This document shows positions 36,785 to 46,983 of a stretch of DNA of 64,000 nucleotides, one piece after another. Positions within the stretch are counted from its first letter, which is position 1; each line of letters opens with the position of its first letter. Origin of the DNA: DASXRA01 sp963737425 (lineage in GTDB: Bacteria; Actinomycetota; Actinomycetes; Mycobacteriales; Jatrophihabitantaceae); NCBI GenBank assembly GCA_963737425.1, contig CAVTSX010000005.1:558001-622000 (forward strand), in the 5' to 3' direction. The position numbers and the translations under genes are program-made. Below the pieces are notes generated by a model, which worked only from the letters and a program-made list of their open reading frames with translations, searched no databases and was not told the origin of the DNA.

Positions 36785-36935
36785 CGACCGGCCGCGTCGG
36801 GTTGAGCATCGCGCGCAGGGCGGCGATTCCGGCGGCAACGTCGAGGTCGGGGTCGAGCAGCGCGTGCAGAAGCAGGCCGTCGCCGACGGCTGCGAGCAGG
36901 GTGGCGATGTCCGCAGGAGGAGCGCCAGGGAAGAC
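36756..36935 (-). pseudogene. C-terminal fragment of a TetR-family regulator
   Basis: The minus-strand frame 'PPADIATLLAAVGDGLLLHA' followed by 'LLDPDLDVAAGIAALRAM' is the typical last domain of TetR regulators; the DNA-binding part is missing. At about 36935-36940 it meets the end of an ABC ATPase gene on the other strand. A deletion joined a divergent regulator to its target operon. Confidence 0.65.
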
Positions 36936-36939
36936 GGCG

Positions 36940-37015
36940 CCCCCACGAGGTCTTCCTCGCCCTGACCGGAACCCGTGTCGAACCCGAGACCGGCAACGAG
37001 GAGGCCGTCGCATGA
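36940..37015 (+). pseudogene. C-terminal fragment of a DrrA-like ABC transporter ATPase
   Basis: The plus-strand frame reads 'HEVFLALTGTRVEPETGNE' and stops at 37015, the end typical of drug-resistance ABC ATPases ('DVFLALTG'). Everything upstream, including Walker A and B, is gone. Its TGA overlaps the ATG of the permease (ATGA), the normal coupling in these operons. Confidence 0.65.
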
Positions 37016-37857
37016 GCGGCGCATCGACCACAGCGACTCCCGGCACCAGCCTTCACTCACCGACCATGCCGGTGCTCTCCGCACACCCGCGCCCCGCCCA
37101 GGCCGGTGCACTCTCGGCCTCGCTCACCTTCGCCTGGCGTTCGCTGCTCAAGATCAAACATGTACCCGAACAACTCGGCGACGTCATCGGCATCCCGGTG
37201 CTGTTCACGCTCATGTTCACCTACCTGTTCGGCGGCGCCCTAGCTGGATCAACAGCGCACTACCTGCAGTACCTGCTGCCGGGCACCCTCGCCCTGGCGG
37301 TCGTCTTCGTCACCGTCTACAGCGGCGTCACGCTCAACCGGGACCTCGCGACCGGGGCCTTCGACCGGTTCCGCTCGATGCCGGTCTGGAGGCCAGCGCC
37401 GATCATCGGCGGCCTCATCGGCGACGCCGGGCGCTACCTGCTCGCCTCGACCATCGTCATCGCGCTCGGCCTGATCATGGGATTCCGAGCCGGCGCCGGA
37501 CCCGTCGGCGTCCTCGCCGCGGTCGTGCTGGTACTGGTATTCGCCTTCGCGCTGTCGTGGGTCTGGACCACGCTCGGCCTGATCCTGCGCACACCGAACG
37601 CGGTCATGAGCATCGGGTTCGTGATCCTGTTCCCGCTCACCTTCATGAGCAACATCTTCGTCGACCCCGAGACCATGCCCACTTGGCTGCGCTCGATAGC
37701 CGCCGTCAACCCGATCACCCACCTGGCCACAGCCGAACGTGACCTGATGACCGGCACGGCAACCGGGTCACAATTGCTCTGGGTGCTCGGGGCAGCCGCC
37801 GCGCTCACCGCCGTGTTCGCGCCACTCACCACGCTGCTGTATCAGCGCCGCGGATAG
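37012..37857 (+). CDS. ABC-2 type permease, DrrB-like drug exporter subunit
   Basis: 281 residues with six helices of the ABC-2 family, including 'LPGTLALAVVFVTVYSGVTL', 'RDLATGAFDRFRSMPVWRPA' and 'PLTFMSNIFVDPETMPTWLR', which matches DrrB-type permeases (daunorubicin resistance family). The N-terminal tail of about 40 residues is cytoplasmic. Its ATPase partner is reduced to the last 20 or so codons, so the transporter cannot work unless an ATPase is supplied elsewhere. Confidence 0.88.
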   Translation: MSGASTTATPGTSLHSPTMPVLSAHPRPAQAGALSASLTFAWRSLLKIKHVPEQLGDVIGIPVLFTLMFTYLFGGALAGSTAHYLQYLLPGTLALAVVFVTVYSGVTLNRDLATGAFDRFRSMPVWRPAPIIGGLIGDAGRYLLASTIVIALGLIMGFRAGAGPVGVLAAVVLVLVFAFALSWVWTTLGLILRTPNAVMSIGFVILFPLTFMSNIFVDPETMPTWLRSIAAVNPITHLATAERDLMTGTATGSQLLWVLGAAAALTAVFAPLTTLLYQRRG

Positions 37858-38073
37858 CCTGGCGCCGCGCCGGACAGCTGGCTGCTCTCGTTCAATGCAT
37901 GAGCTGCTCCTCGGACGCCACCCAGTGCCATCCGCACCTAACTGTCCACAGTGGACGGTGCGTCCGTGAGTCTGTCCATGAACGCCTGTCGTCGGCTGCC
38001 AACGATGACAGCACAGACATCCACGAGGTCAGTATTTCCGGCGTCACACAGCCCGGCCACGCGAATCACTGAT

Positions 38074-38111
38074 CTACGGATCAAGAGGTTGCAGGTTCGA
38101 ATCCTGCCGGG
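38074..38111 (+). repeat. Exact copy of the 3' half of tRNA-Arg(ACG), attachment-site repeat
   Basis: 38 bases identical to 29613-29650, from CTACGGATCAAGAGG in the anticodon arm to CCTGCCGGG of the acceptor arm. The 5' half of a tRNA is absent, so it is not a gene. Marks the right end of the tRNA-Arg island. Confidence 0.9.
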
Positions 38112-38217
38112 GACACAAATCCGGTCCGGATACTCGGGCCCGCCGGTATTTCGGGACGCACAGCCGAAGCGGACGATGCGGCAATCGCCCGCTTGACCCC
38201 TGCAATTGACCCCAGCG

Positions 38218-38325
38218 TCACTCGTCCCCGTCCTGGTCGTGGTCCTCGAACAGCGAGCCGAGCTGGTCGAGCGCATCCCGGTGAATGCCCTCGGCAACGT
38301 CCACGTAGATCAGCTTCGTGGTCAC
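38218..38325 (-). pseudogene. Short C-terminal remnant, perhaps of a tyrosine recombinase
   Basis: A 35-codon frame from GTG 38325, 'TTKLIYVDVAEGIHRDALDQ', ends in an acidic tail. It looks like a true protein end rather than a shadow, and its place about 100 bp from the attachment repeat is where integrase genes usually end. The catalytic Tyr could be in 'LIYVDV', but the match is too short to be sure. Confidence 0.3.
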
Positions 38326-38407
38326 CGGCGAGCCATCTCCGCGGCCTGCCGGACATCGACCAGTCGCTGGTGCCCAACGTCCTCAGGTGATGTCGGATGA
38401 ACCAATC

Positions 38408-38425
38408 CATCAAATGTGTTTGATG
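38408..38425. promoter_or_regulatory. ArsR-type operator upstream of the first arsR-arsC fusion
   Basis: CATCAAA-TGTG-TTTGATG is a perfect 7-bp inverted repeat 13 bp upstream of the GTG 38439. ArsR/SmtB repressors bind such ATCAA-type palindromes. A TATTCT box at 38426-38431 follows directly, so transcription may start at or next to the GTG (leaderless) and the repressor would block the promoter. Confidence 0.6.
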
Positions 38426-38438
38426 TATTCTCCGGTCC

Positions 38439-39200
38439 GTGGACGTAGGCCCGGCGCTACAGGCGGACGTTTTCCCACCGGTGTTCCTACGCCTGGCGGG
38501 TCATCCGCTGCGCTGGCGGCTACTGTCCGAGCTCACCCGCAGCGATTGCCGAGTCGGGGAGCTGACCACGCTGGTCGGCAAGCCGCAAAGCGCGGTCTCC
38601 TACCATTTGGGCCGTCTACGGGCGGGCGGGCTGGTGACGGCGCGGCGCAGTTCGGCTGACGGCCGCGACAGCTACTACCGCATCGACCTGGCCCGCTGCG
38701 CCGAGATGCTCGCCGCGACGGGGGCGGCGTTGCATCCGGGCCTGGCTGCCGCGCCGGCGATCTCGCCCCGCCGCCGAACGCGGCCGGTTCGGGTCTTGTT
38801 CTTGTGTACGGGTAACAGCGCCCGATCGCAGATCGCCGAAGCCTTCCTCGCGCAGGTTGTCGGCGACCAGGTCGAGGCATCCAGCGCGGGCAGCAGCCCC
38901 AAGCCCGTGCACCCGAACGCGCTGAGAGTGCTGCGCGAGCATGGCATCGACCCGTCCGGGCGGCGTAGCAAACACGTCGATGAGTTCGCGCGGTGTCGCT
39001 TCGACTACGTGATCACCTTGTGCGACAAGGTCCGTGAAATCTGCCCCGAGTTCCCCGGTCGGCCCGAGCCGGTCCACTGGAGCATCCTGGGCCCGGCTGG
39101 CCGCAACTACGCCGCGTTCCGCGACGTCGCCGCCGACCTGCACGCCCGGGTGGGTTTCTTCGCCCAGGCCATCGCCTCTGGGAAGGGAGACGTGCCATGA
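38439..39200 (+). CDS. ArsR-type repressor fused to a low-molecular-weight phosphatase-like arsenate reductase
   Basis: 253 residues in two parts. Residues 1-95 form an ArsR winged helix ('HPLRWRLLSELTRSDCRVGE', 'VSYHLGRLRAGGLVTARRSS'). Residues 115-250 form an LMW-phosphatase fold with the catalytic loop 'LFLCTGNSARSQ' (Cys-x5-Arg) and late 'DKVREICPEFPGRPEPVHW', as in arsenate reductases. The fusion would sense arsenite or a related metalloid and also reduce arsenate. It heads a cluster with a three-helix-bundle protein and ChrA, and has its own palindromic operator. A second, diverged fusion lies at 53682. Confidence 0.88.
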   Translation: MDVGPALQADVFPPVFLRLAGHPLRWRLLSELTRSDCRVGELTTLVGKPQSAVSYHLGRLRAGGLVTARRSSADGRDSYYRIDLARCAEMLAATGAALHPGLAAAPAISPRRRTRPVRVLFLCTGNSARSQIAEAFLAQVVGDQVEASSAGSSPKPVHPNALRVLREHGIDPSGRRSKHVDEFARCRFDYVITLCDKVREICPEFPGRPEPVHWSILGPAGRNYAAFRDVAADLHARVGFFAQAIASGKGDVP

Positions 39201-39261
39201 CCAGCGTCGACGACAGAACTGTTCACCCCTGCCAGCATGTGATCTGAAGAGCGAATCGGGC

Positions 39262-39483
39262 ATGGACCAGGATCGTTCCCTCGACCGTGTCACCGACTTT
39301 CTCACCTACCGCTACCCCGCCCTGCCCCGAGCCGAAGTGGCCGAGACCGTCTACAAGGCAAAGGCCGAACCGCGCTCACGGGCCACCGTGACCGCGCACC
39401 TGACGTCGTTGACCCGGCGCCGGGCCGAGCAGATCCGCGCCGCGCGACAATCCGCGATCGGCGACGTCGGCGGGACCCGATGA
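39262..39483 (+). CDS. Small three-helix-bundle protein as found at the N-terminus of actinobacterial ArsC
   Basis: 73 residues, all helical: 'RVTDFLTYRYPALPRAEVAE' resembles the helical lead domain that precedes the phosphatase fold in actinobacterial arsenate reductases (compare the N-terminal 70 residues of the gene at 54375). Here it is a separate gene between the ArsR-ArsC fusion and chrA, overlapping chrA by 4 bp (ATGATG). It may work in trans with the fused reductase; this is inference. Confidence 0.6.
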   Translation: MDQDRSLDRVTDFLTYRYPALPRAEVAETVYKAKAEPRSRATVTAHLTSLTRRRAEQIRAARQSAIGDVGGTR

Positions 39484-40661
39484 TGCCGACCGCGCCCGAG
39501 GGAACCGAGCAGCACTCCGCACCCCCAACGCTGCGCACCGTGCTGCGGGAATGGGGCCGCATCGGCTGCATCGGCTTCGGCGGCCCGCCCACCCACATCA
39601 AGCTGTTGCGCCAACTATGCGTCGAGCGCCGCCATTGGATCAGCGGCACCGAGTTCGAAGACGCCATCGCCGTGACCAACCTGCTACCCGGCCCCGCCTC
39701 CACCCAGCTTGCCATCTACTGCGCCTGGCGGCTGCGCGGCCGGCGCGGCGCGCTCATCGGTGGCGCCGCGTTCATCATCCCCGGCCTGATCGTCATCCTC
39801 GCCCTGGCCGCGCTGTTCCTGTCCAGCTCACCACCCCGCTGGGTCCTCGGCGCCGGTGCCGGAGCCGGAGCGGCCGTGGCCGCCGTCGCGGTACAAGCCG
39901 GTATCGGACTCCTGCCGGCCAGCTGGATCCGCACCGCTCACCGCGCCCGCTGGATCGCCTACCTGCTCGCCGGCGCAGCCGCCGCGGCGACCATCGGCCC
40001 CTGGCTGGTGCTTAGCCTGCTCGGCTGCGGCCTTGTCGAACTCGCCACCCGCCACACCCCGCCACACCGCAACCGGGCCAGAGCGATCGCCCCGCTGCCG
40101 CTAGCCGTCGGCACAGCCACCGCCGGCACGTTGCTGAGCCTCTGCTGGGTCGCCTTCAAGGTCGGGGCCCTCTCCTACGGCGGCGGATTCGTCATCATCC
40201 CGCTCATGCAAGCCGACGCCGTCAACCACTACCACTGGATGAGCGCCGGGCAGTTCCTCAACGCCGTCGCCCTCGGCCAAATCACCCCCGGACCCGTCGT
40301 GCAAACCGTCGCCGTTGTCGGCTACGCCGCCGCCGGCCTTAGCGGTGGCGTACTCGCCTCGATCGTGGCGTTCGCGCCCTCGTTCAGCTTCATCCTCATC
40401 GGCGCCGACCGCTTCGACCGCATCCGCACCGACCCACGCGCTCGTGCTTTCCTCGACGGCGCCGGCCCCGCCGCAATCGGCGCTATCCTCGGCTCCGCCG
40501 TCCCCCTTGCCCGAGCGCTCACCGAACCCTGGCAGTACGGCGTGCTCGCCGGCGCCGCCGTCCTCCTACTCGCCCTACGTCGCGGCGTCGTGCCCACTCT
40601 CTTGCTCGCCGGCGCCGTCGGCGTACTCATCGCCTCGGCGGGCGGTTCAATCCCGCATTAG
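39480..40661 (+). CDS. chrA: Chromate transporter ChrA, two-domain form
   Basis: 393 residues with two homologous halves, each with the CHR motif: 'GCIGFGGPPTHI' and 'FKVGALSYGGGFVIIPLM', and the 'TNLLPGPASTQLAIYCAW' / 'VALGQITPGPVVQTVAVVG' pair. Bidomain ChrA exports chromate with the proton gradient. Its start overlaps the preceding small gene, and the operon begins with an arsenate-type fused repressor, so metalloid or oxyanion stress probably controls it. Confidence 0.92.
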   Translation: MMPTAPEGTEQHSAPPTLRTVLREWGRIGCIGFGGPPTHIKLLRQLCVERRHWISGTEFEDAIAVTNLLPGPASTQLAIYCAWRLRGRRGALIGGAAFIIPGLIVILALAALFLSSSPPRWVLGAGAGAGAAVAAVAVQAGIGLLPASWIRTAHRARWIAYLLAGAAAAATIGPWLVLSLLGCGLVELATRHTPPHRNRARAIAPLPLAVGTATAGTLLSLCWVAFKVGALSYGGGFVIIPLMQADAVNHYHWMSAGQFLNAVALGQITPGPVVQTVAVVGYAAAGLSGGVLASIVAFAPSFSFILIGADRFDRIRTDPRARAFLDGAGPAAIGAILGSAVPLARALTEPWQYGVLAGAAVLLLALRRGVVPTLLLAGAVGVLIASAGGSIPH

Positions 40662-40981
40662 CCGCAACCACCACGCCGGCCGCTGGTCGGACTCGCGTTG
40701 AACCCTGATCATCGGAGCCGGTCGTAACGCGGTCGGGTACTTCGACTTGGGAAGGACGCCGTCTCGATGTCGTCCTGTTCTGCGACATACGACCGGCGCC
40801 AGCACCCGGTCTACGGATCTGCGTGCCGCTCGGCGATAGGCCGGGTTGCGCGCTCTCAGGCGTCGCGAGCTGCGTGACGAGCCGGCGGACGCGACCGAGC
40901 TGACGTCGCCGTACCGGTGACGCTGAACGCGTAGCGGGAGCGGCCAATCCGTTGCCGTGCAATGAAGACTTCTGTGTCGGT
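40662..40981. other. No gene recognised
   Basis: About 320 bases between the convergent chrA and TetR genes. Frames on both strands are arginine-rich and lack family features. I see no clear terminator hairpin. Confidence 0.4.
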
Positions 40982-41701
40982 CTAGATGGTCCTGCGGGTG
41001 ATCAGACCTCGGCCGACCAGGTCCAGGAACGCGTCGATGAGCGTTTCTCGTGCTGAGGGTGCCTCGTCCGGCCATGGGGCCGAGAAGTAGTCCCGACAGA
41101 CCATGCACGGCGGCCCAGGCATTCGTGGCGGCGATGTTGCGATCTGCCGCATCGAGGACTCCCGCGTCCACCATGCCGTCGAGCGCCTGCTCGAGCAGTT
41201 CGCCCGGACATCAGGCCTGAGTCGCCCGCGCCGCGTGATTCATCCCCGGAGTGAGCGGCATGGTCGCCGGGACGAACCGGCGCATGCCCGGTGTGAGCCG
41301 TCGTCTTGCGGGGCGCGAACGCGGTGGCGAACAGCCCTGGCTCGCTGAGGGCGAAGTGAACGTAGCCGCGCCCGACCGCGCCCAGGCGGTCGATGGCGTC
41401 TCGGCCTGCGTCGCCGCTGGGCTGGTATTTGGCCAGCTCGGCCTCCATCGACCGCGCCAATGCGGACAGGGCGTCGAACGGCCACGGCCTCGACCAGGTC
41501 CGGCAGCGCGCTGAAATGGCGGTACGCCGCATTCGGGGAGACGCCGACGCGTCGCGCGGCCTCGCGCAACACGATCGCCGACGGGCCGCCTTCTCGGGCG
41601 AGCTCGGTACCCGCTTGCACCAGGGCGCGGTACAGGTTGCCGTGGTGGTAGGGCTGGTGCTTACCCGCGTCGGATGCCGTCACGAGACGCAATGTTGACA
41701 C
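40982..41701 (-). CDS. TetR-family regulator divergent from an MMPL transporter, with consensus shifts
   Basis: About 235 residues after correction. The HTH is clear: 'REAARRVGVSPNAAYRHFSA' after the GTG start ('STLRLVTASD'). The middle reads 'FDALSALARSMEAELAKYQP' and 'GYVHFALSEPGLFATAFAPR', and the end 'ETLIDAFLDLVGRGLITRRT', in three frames. The shifts near 41478 (GC[CG]) and 41051 (AC[GA]) fit doubled synonymous bases; at least one more lies between 41180 and 41270. The operator overlaps its own start codon. Confidence 0.8.
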
Positions 41702-41736
41702 CGTGAACTTCGTGTGGCAAGTTCACGCTGTCAACA
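41693..41736. promoter_or_regulatory. Large inverted repeat, TetR operator between tetR and mmpL
   Basis: TGTTGACACCGTGAACTT at 41693-41710 and AAGTTCACGCTGTCAACA at 41719-41736 are inverted repeats with one mismatch in 18 and an 8-base centre. It overlaps the TetR start and ends 24 bp before the MMPL start, an ideal place to repress both. A start codon for MMPL inside it (41703) is therefore unlikely. Confidence 0.75.
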
Positions 41737-41759
41737 TCGAGCTCGCGAGGGAGTTCGCC

Positions 41760-43913
41760 GTGTTCTATCGACTGGGTCTGAAGATCGTCGCCCGCGCCCG
41801 GCTGGTCCTCGCGGTGAGTGTTCGTCGCGCTCGTGCTCTCGGCTGTCCTCGGGGTCGGCGCGTTCGCCCGGTTGCTCAGCGGTGGGTTCGACGATCCGGC
41901 GTCGGCCTCGAGTCAGGCGAAGGTTCTGCTTGACCAGAAGTTCGGCGGCGAGCCGGACATGATCTTCCTGGTGCACGCGCGGACCGGGACGGTCGACGGC
42001 ACCGCCGTGACCGCCACGGGCCAGGCGCTGGCACGCCGGTTGAGCGCCGATCGCCAGACTGCGTGGTGTCACGTCGTACTGGACGGCGCACGCCGCCGGG
42101 CTGCGGTCGCGCGATGGCACCGACGCGCTGATCCTGGCCAACGTGATCGGCGACGAACAGACTGCCGATACGAACGCCAAGGCGCTGCTTACCGACTACG
42201 CCCACCTGGACGGTCCGGCCGCGACGGTGCGCATCGGCGGCGCCCGGGGCACCGATGTCGGCACCCAGGTCGGCAAGGATCTCGCGGTGGCCGAGTCGAT
42301 CGCCGTCCCGATCACCGTGATCCTGATGATCATCGTGTTCGGCAGCCTGGTCGCGGCCCTGCTGCCGCTGGCGATCAGCGGTTCTCGCCGATCTTCGCCA
42401 CGTTCGCGGGGCTGGATCTGCTCACGCACGTCACGAGCGTCAGCGTCTTTGCGATCAACCTCGCGACCGGGCTGGGCCTGGGCCTGGGCATGGACTATGC
42501 GCTGCTCATGGTCAGCCGGTTCCGTGAGGAGTTGGCCAAGGGTGTCGATGTCGGCGATGCGGTAGCCCGCACGATGGCCACCGCGGGGCGCACTATCGCG
42601 TTCTCGGCACTCGCCGTCGCTGCCGCTTTGTCGGCGATGCTGGTGTTCCCGGTCTACTTCCTGAAGTCGTTCGCCTACGCCGGGGTCGGCGTCACGATCT
42701 TCTCTGCGGCCAGCGCACTGCTCGTGTTGCCGGCCTTGCTCGCGGTTCTCGGTGGGCGGGTGAATTCCGGACGGATCCGCGGGATCCGCCCGATGCGCAG
42801 TGTCGAAGCGCCGTTCTGGGGGCGGCTGGCTGCCGGCGTGATGCGCCGCCCGATCGTGGCTGCGCTCCCGGTCATCGCAGTGCTGCTGTTCCTCGCGACA
42901 CCGCTGCTCTCGGTCACTTTCGGGACCCCGGACGAGCGCGTCCTGCCCACCAGCGCGGCGAGTCACCAGGTCGGTGACGCCCTGCGCAACGACTTCGCGA
43001 CCACCCCCGACGTCATCGACGTGCTGATCACCCCTGCCCTTCCGCAGCCCGAGCTGCAGAGCTATACCCAGCAGCTCAGCTCACTTGAGCGGGGTGCAAC
43101 GAGCCGACATCAGCGTCGGCAGTGGCAGTGCCGGTCAGCCAACCACACAACGGGTGAGCCTGAGCACCGGACTGGACTCGGCCTCGGGCGCAGCGCAGGA
43201 CCTCGTGAGGCACGTACGTGCGGTGCCCGCGCCGGCGGGAACGAACGGTGCTCGTCGGCGGTGCCACCGCGACTCTCATCGATGCGAAACATGCGATCAG
43301 CTCGCACCTGCTACTGGCCGGTGCGCTGATCGTGGTGACCACCTTCATCCTGCTGTTCCTGTTCACCGGCAGCATCCTGCAACCGATACGCGCCCTGCTC
43401 GGCAACGCGCTCACCCTTGGCGCGACCCTCGGCGCGATGGTGTGGATCTTCCAGGACGGCCACTTCGCGTCCCTCCTCGGCTTCACCCCGAGACCGACCG
43501 ATACCGCGATGCCGGTCCTGCTGTTCTGCATCGCCTTCGGGCTCTCGATGGACTACGAGCTGTTCGTCATCAGCCGGATCAAGGAGCTGCACGATGCCGG
43601 CGCACCCAACGCCGATGCGGTCACCGGCGGGCTGGCCCGCACCGGCCGCATCGTGTCCACCCTTGCCGCACTGCTGGCCGTCGGCTTCTTCGCCTTCGGC
43701 ACCAGCCACGTCAGCTTCATCCAACTCTTCGGGCTCGGCACCGGACTGGCGATCCTCATCGACGCCACCCTGGTGCGCGGCGTCCTCGTCCCCGCCTTCA
43801 TGCGCGCGTTCGGCGAGCGGAGTTGGTACGCGCCCGCGCCGTTGCGGCGGATCCACAACCGCATCGGCGTCAGTGAGCACGTTCCCGACGAGCCTGTGTT
43901 GGTCAATGTCTGA
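41760..43913 (+). CDS. MMPL/RND-type membrane transporter, with consensus shifts
   Basis: About 715 residues and two MMPL halves. First half: 'TVILMIIVFGSLVAALLPLA', 'INLATGLGLGLGMDYALLMV', 'SRFREEL'. Second half: 'ISSHLLLAGALIVVTTFILL' and 'FCIAFGLSMDYELFVISRIK' with the proton-relay 'D-YELF' signature. GTG 41760 has GAGGGAG upstream. Shifts near 41817 (GT[GA]), 42063 (GC[GT]), 42383 (one base missing after GG), 43091 (CT[TG]) and 43244 (AC[GA]) divide it into frames, but all domains are there. Such proteins export lipids or drugs; the TetR partner suggests drug or lipid-inducible control. Confidence 0.85.
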
Positions 43914-44101
43914 TTCGCCACGGACAGTTCGCTGAGGCTGTCATCGAGGTGACCGGCCTGCGAACCGCCCCGGGTTCTCCGGACACTCGGTTTGGTGTGA
44001 CCCGCGCTCGTTGGCGCAATTCTGTCCGGCCTACTAACGCCCGACGAAGCTGCGGATCGTCCGCCTCTGCTCGTCCCGCCCGCTAACCAGGAGCCACCAC
44101 C

Positions 44102-44886
44102 GTGACCTACACCGAAACAGAGCTTGTCGCCACGATCGAGCGTCTCGCCGAAGTGGACCTCGCCGCGCTGACCCAACCCCAACGAGACCAATTCGACCAA
44201 TTCCACAGCGGCGGATCCGAGGCTGTCGACCGACTCCTGCCCAGCCTGCACCTCGCACCAGGAATGACCGTGCTCGACATCGGCTCCGGACTCGGCGGGC
44301 CCGCCCGCCAGATCGCCCGCAGTTCCGGCTGCACCGTCGTCGGCGTCGACATCACCCCCGCCTACGTCGACGCCGCGCGGGCCCTTACGTGACACGGCAG
44401 GTCTCGAGCCAGGTCAGCTTCATCTGCAGCGACATCGCCGCTTTCGACCGCACCAACTTCGACGCCGCCTACACGATGCACGTCCAAATGAACGTCGCGG
44501 ACAAGAAGACCTACTTCACCGAGATCGCCCGGCGCCTGCGGCCCGGGGCGCGCTTGGCAACCTTCGAGGTCTGCCTGACCGGCGACACCCAACCAACCCC
44601 GCCCCTGCCGTGGTCGCTCGACGGCACGGACAGCTACCTCGCCACAGCAGAGGAGTTGCGCGACACGATCGCCTCCAGTGGCTTCGAGACTCTCGAGTGG
44701 GTCGACGAGACCCAGTGGGTACTTCGATGGTTCGAGGACCTCGGCAAACGCATAGCCGCCGGCGGAAGCGCAGCTACTCTCCCCGCACTTCTGAACGACG
44801 GACCGATCCGCATGATGAACTTCGCCGTCGCGCTCACCACAGGTGTCGTGACGGTGCACCGCGGCTCGTTCATCCTCGCGCGGTGA
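44102..44886 (+). CDS. Class I SAM-dependent methyltransferase (small-molecule type), with consensus shifts
   Basis: About 260 residues from GTG 44102, preceded by AGGAG. Motif I is 'TVLDIGSGLGGPARQIA', followed by 'VVGVDITPAYVDAARAL' and the post-motif 'SDIAAFDRTNFDAAYTMHVQ' and 'EIARRLRPGARLATFEV'. It resembles the UbiE/sarcosine-dimethylglycine methyltransferase group. Two doubled bases (AC[GT] at about 44388 and CC[AG] at about 44411) split the frame. The substrate is unknown. Confidence 0.85.
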
Positions 44887-44943
44887 GCACACTCGGGCGG
44901 CTCCCTCACCGGCTGCGCAACGTGAGCCATCCTCAACCTGGAC

Positions 44944-45800
<857 letters not shown>

Positions 45801-45804
<4 letters not shown>

Positions 45805-46838
45805 AGCTCCAGCTGCGCGTCGATGCCGAAGCCGGCCAGCTCGCCGAGAAGTTTCCCGGGGTCGGCGATCTGCGCTGCGGCCAACACGCCCGGCCGGGCA
45901 GCACCGTCGGCGACGAGGGCGGCCAACAGGACGGAGATCTTGGCCGTCGCCCCGTAGGTGTCGTTGCCGCGCACCTCGCCGCGGGCGCGAGCGCCACTCC
46001 TGCTGACGGCTTCCAGGGTGATGAAGAATCGCTGCTCGGCCCGGGCCTGCTCGTCGGGCCCGTCCGGAAGAGCGGCGATGACCTCCTCCGGCAGCTCGGT
46101 CGCAAGTTGGGCGGCGAGTTCGGCCTCTCCGACACCTTGCACATGTCGGACGTCGACGTGCCGAGGGACGGTGATGACCTCCTGCAGCGCGAACTTGACG
46201 ACCGGCTTCTCCTCGACCGTATCAGGGAAGCGGATCGATCGGCGACGAGCCGGCTCATCCGGCAGCCAGGCGCCGTCGGTGTAGGTGAGGCCGCCGCTCC
46301 GGACGGTCTCCAGGTTGGCGGCGAAGGTACGCAAGGAACCGCGGGACAACCCGCCACCCACGATGGAATGGGCGGTGATCAGTTCGTCGAGCGGGCCGAG
46401 TTCGTCGAATATCCGGTGGGCCAGCAGGTCGCCGGGTACCCCGGCGTCGGTGGCGGCCGGAACAACGCTCACCCCGGCCTGGACGGCCTCGGCGGTCAAG
46501 GAATCGAAGATCGCCTTGATCATCGGCTGCTCGCCGGAGGTGTCCAGGTAGTGGCTGCCGGCGGCCACGGCGGCGCGGGCAAGCCGGATGCCGGAAGCCA
46601 CGAACGGACCGGCGCAGTTGATCACGGCGTCCAGGCCGCGCAAAGCGCCGACCAGGACGTCGGGTGCCTCCAGCGACGCCGTACGCCGCTCGGCGTCGAC
46701 CAGACCGAGTTCGGCTGCGGTCGACTCGAGGCGGGCGGCGCTGCGGCCCATCAGAACCGGCTCGAGGCCGGAGCGGACGAGTTCGTCCACGGTCAGCCTG
46801 CCCTGGTATCCGTACGCCCCGTAGACCCCGATTCGCAT
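45801..46838 (-). CDS. Saccharopine dehydrogenase-like NAD(P)-binding reductase
   Basis: 345 residues from ATG 46838, which has a GGAAGG ribosome site; the longer frame to 46910 is rejected. The N-terminal Rossmann motif is 'IGVYGAYGYQGRLTVDELVR', followed by 'VINCAGPFVASGIRLARAAV' and 'GSHYLDTSGEQPMIKAIFD', characteristic of the trans-acting enoyl reductase/saccharopine dehydrogenase superfamily. The reaction is not predictable. First gene of a two-gene operon with the SDR. Confidence 0.82.
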
Positions 46839-46983
46839 CTGGCTTCCTTCCGTTCCGGCCACCCAGCCGTACGCCGTCGGCTCGCGTTCGACGCTATTGG
46901 CCAGACGCAAGACGATCTATGGTCGAGAATCTGGAATTCATGTCCGTTCGTCTGGCATCGGAGAGCGTGGCTAGCATGCGGAC

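Larger units (their letters stand above)
29613..38111 (+). mobile_element. Putative genomic island at tRNA-Arg(ACG), exact 38-bp direct repeats
   Basis: The 3' half of tRNA-Arg (29613-29650) is repeated exactly at 38074-38111 in the same orientation, starting CTACGGATCAAG and ending in CCTGCCGGG. This is the standard product of a tyrosine-recombinase element entering a tRNA gene. The 8.4 kb between carries a toxin-antitoxin pair, exported thiol-redox genes, ClC, an antiporter and an ABC permease, with a deletion scar near 36940. No full integrase is present; a 35-codon minus-strand remnant (38218-38325) just outside the right repeat could be the end of one. Confidence 0.65.
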
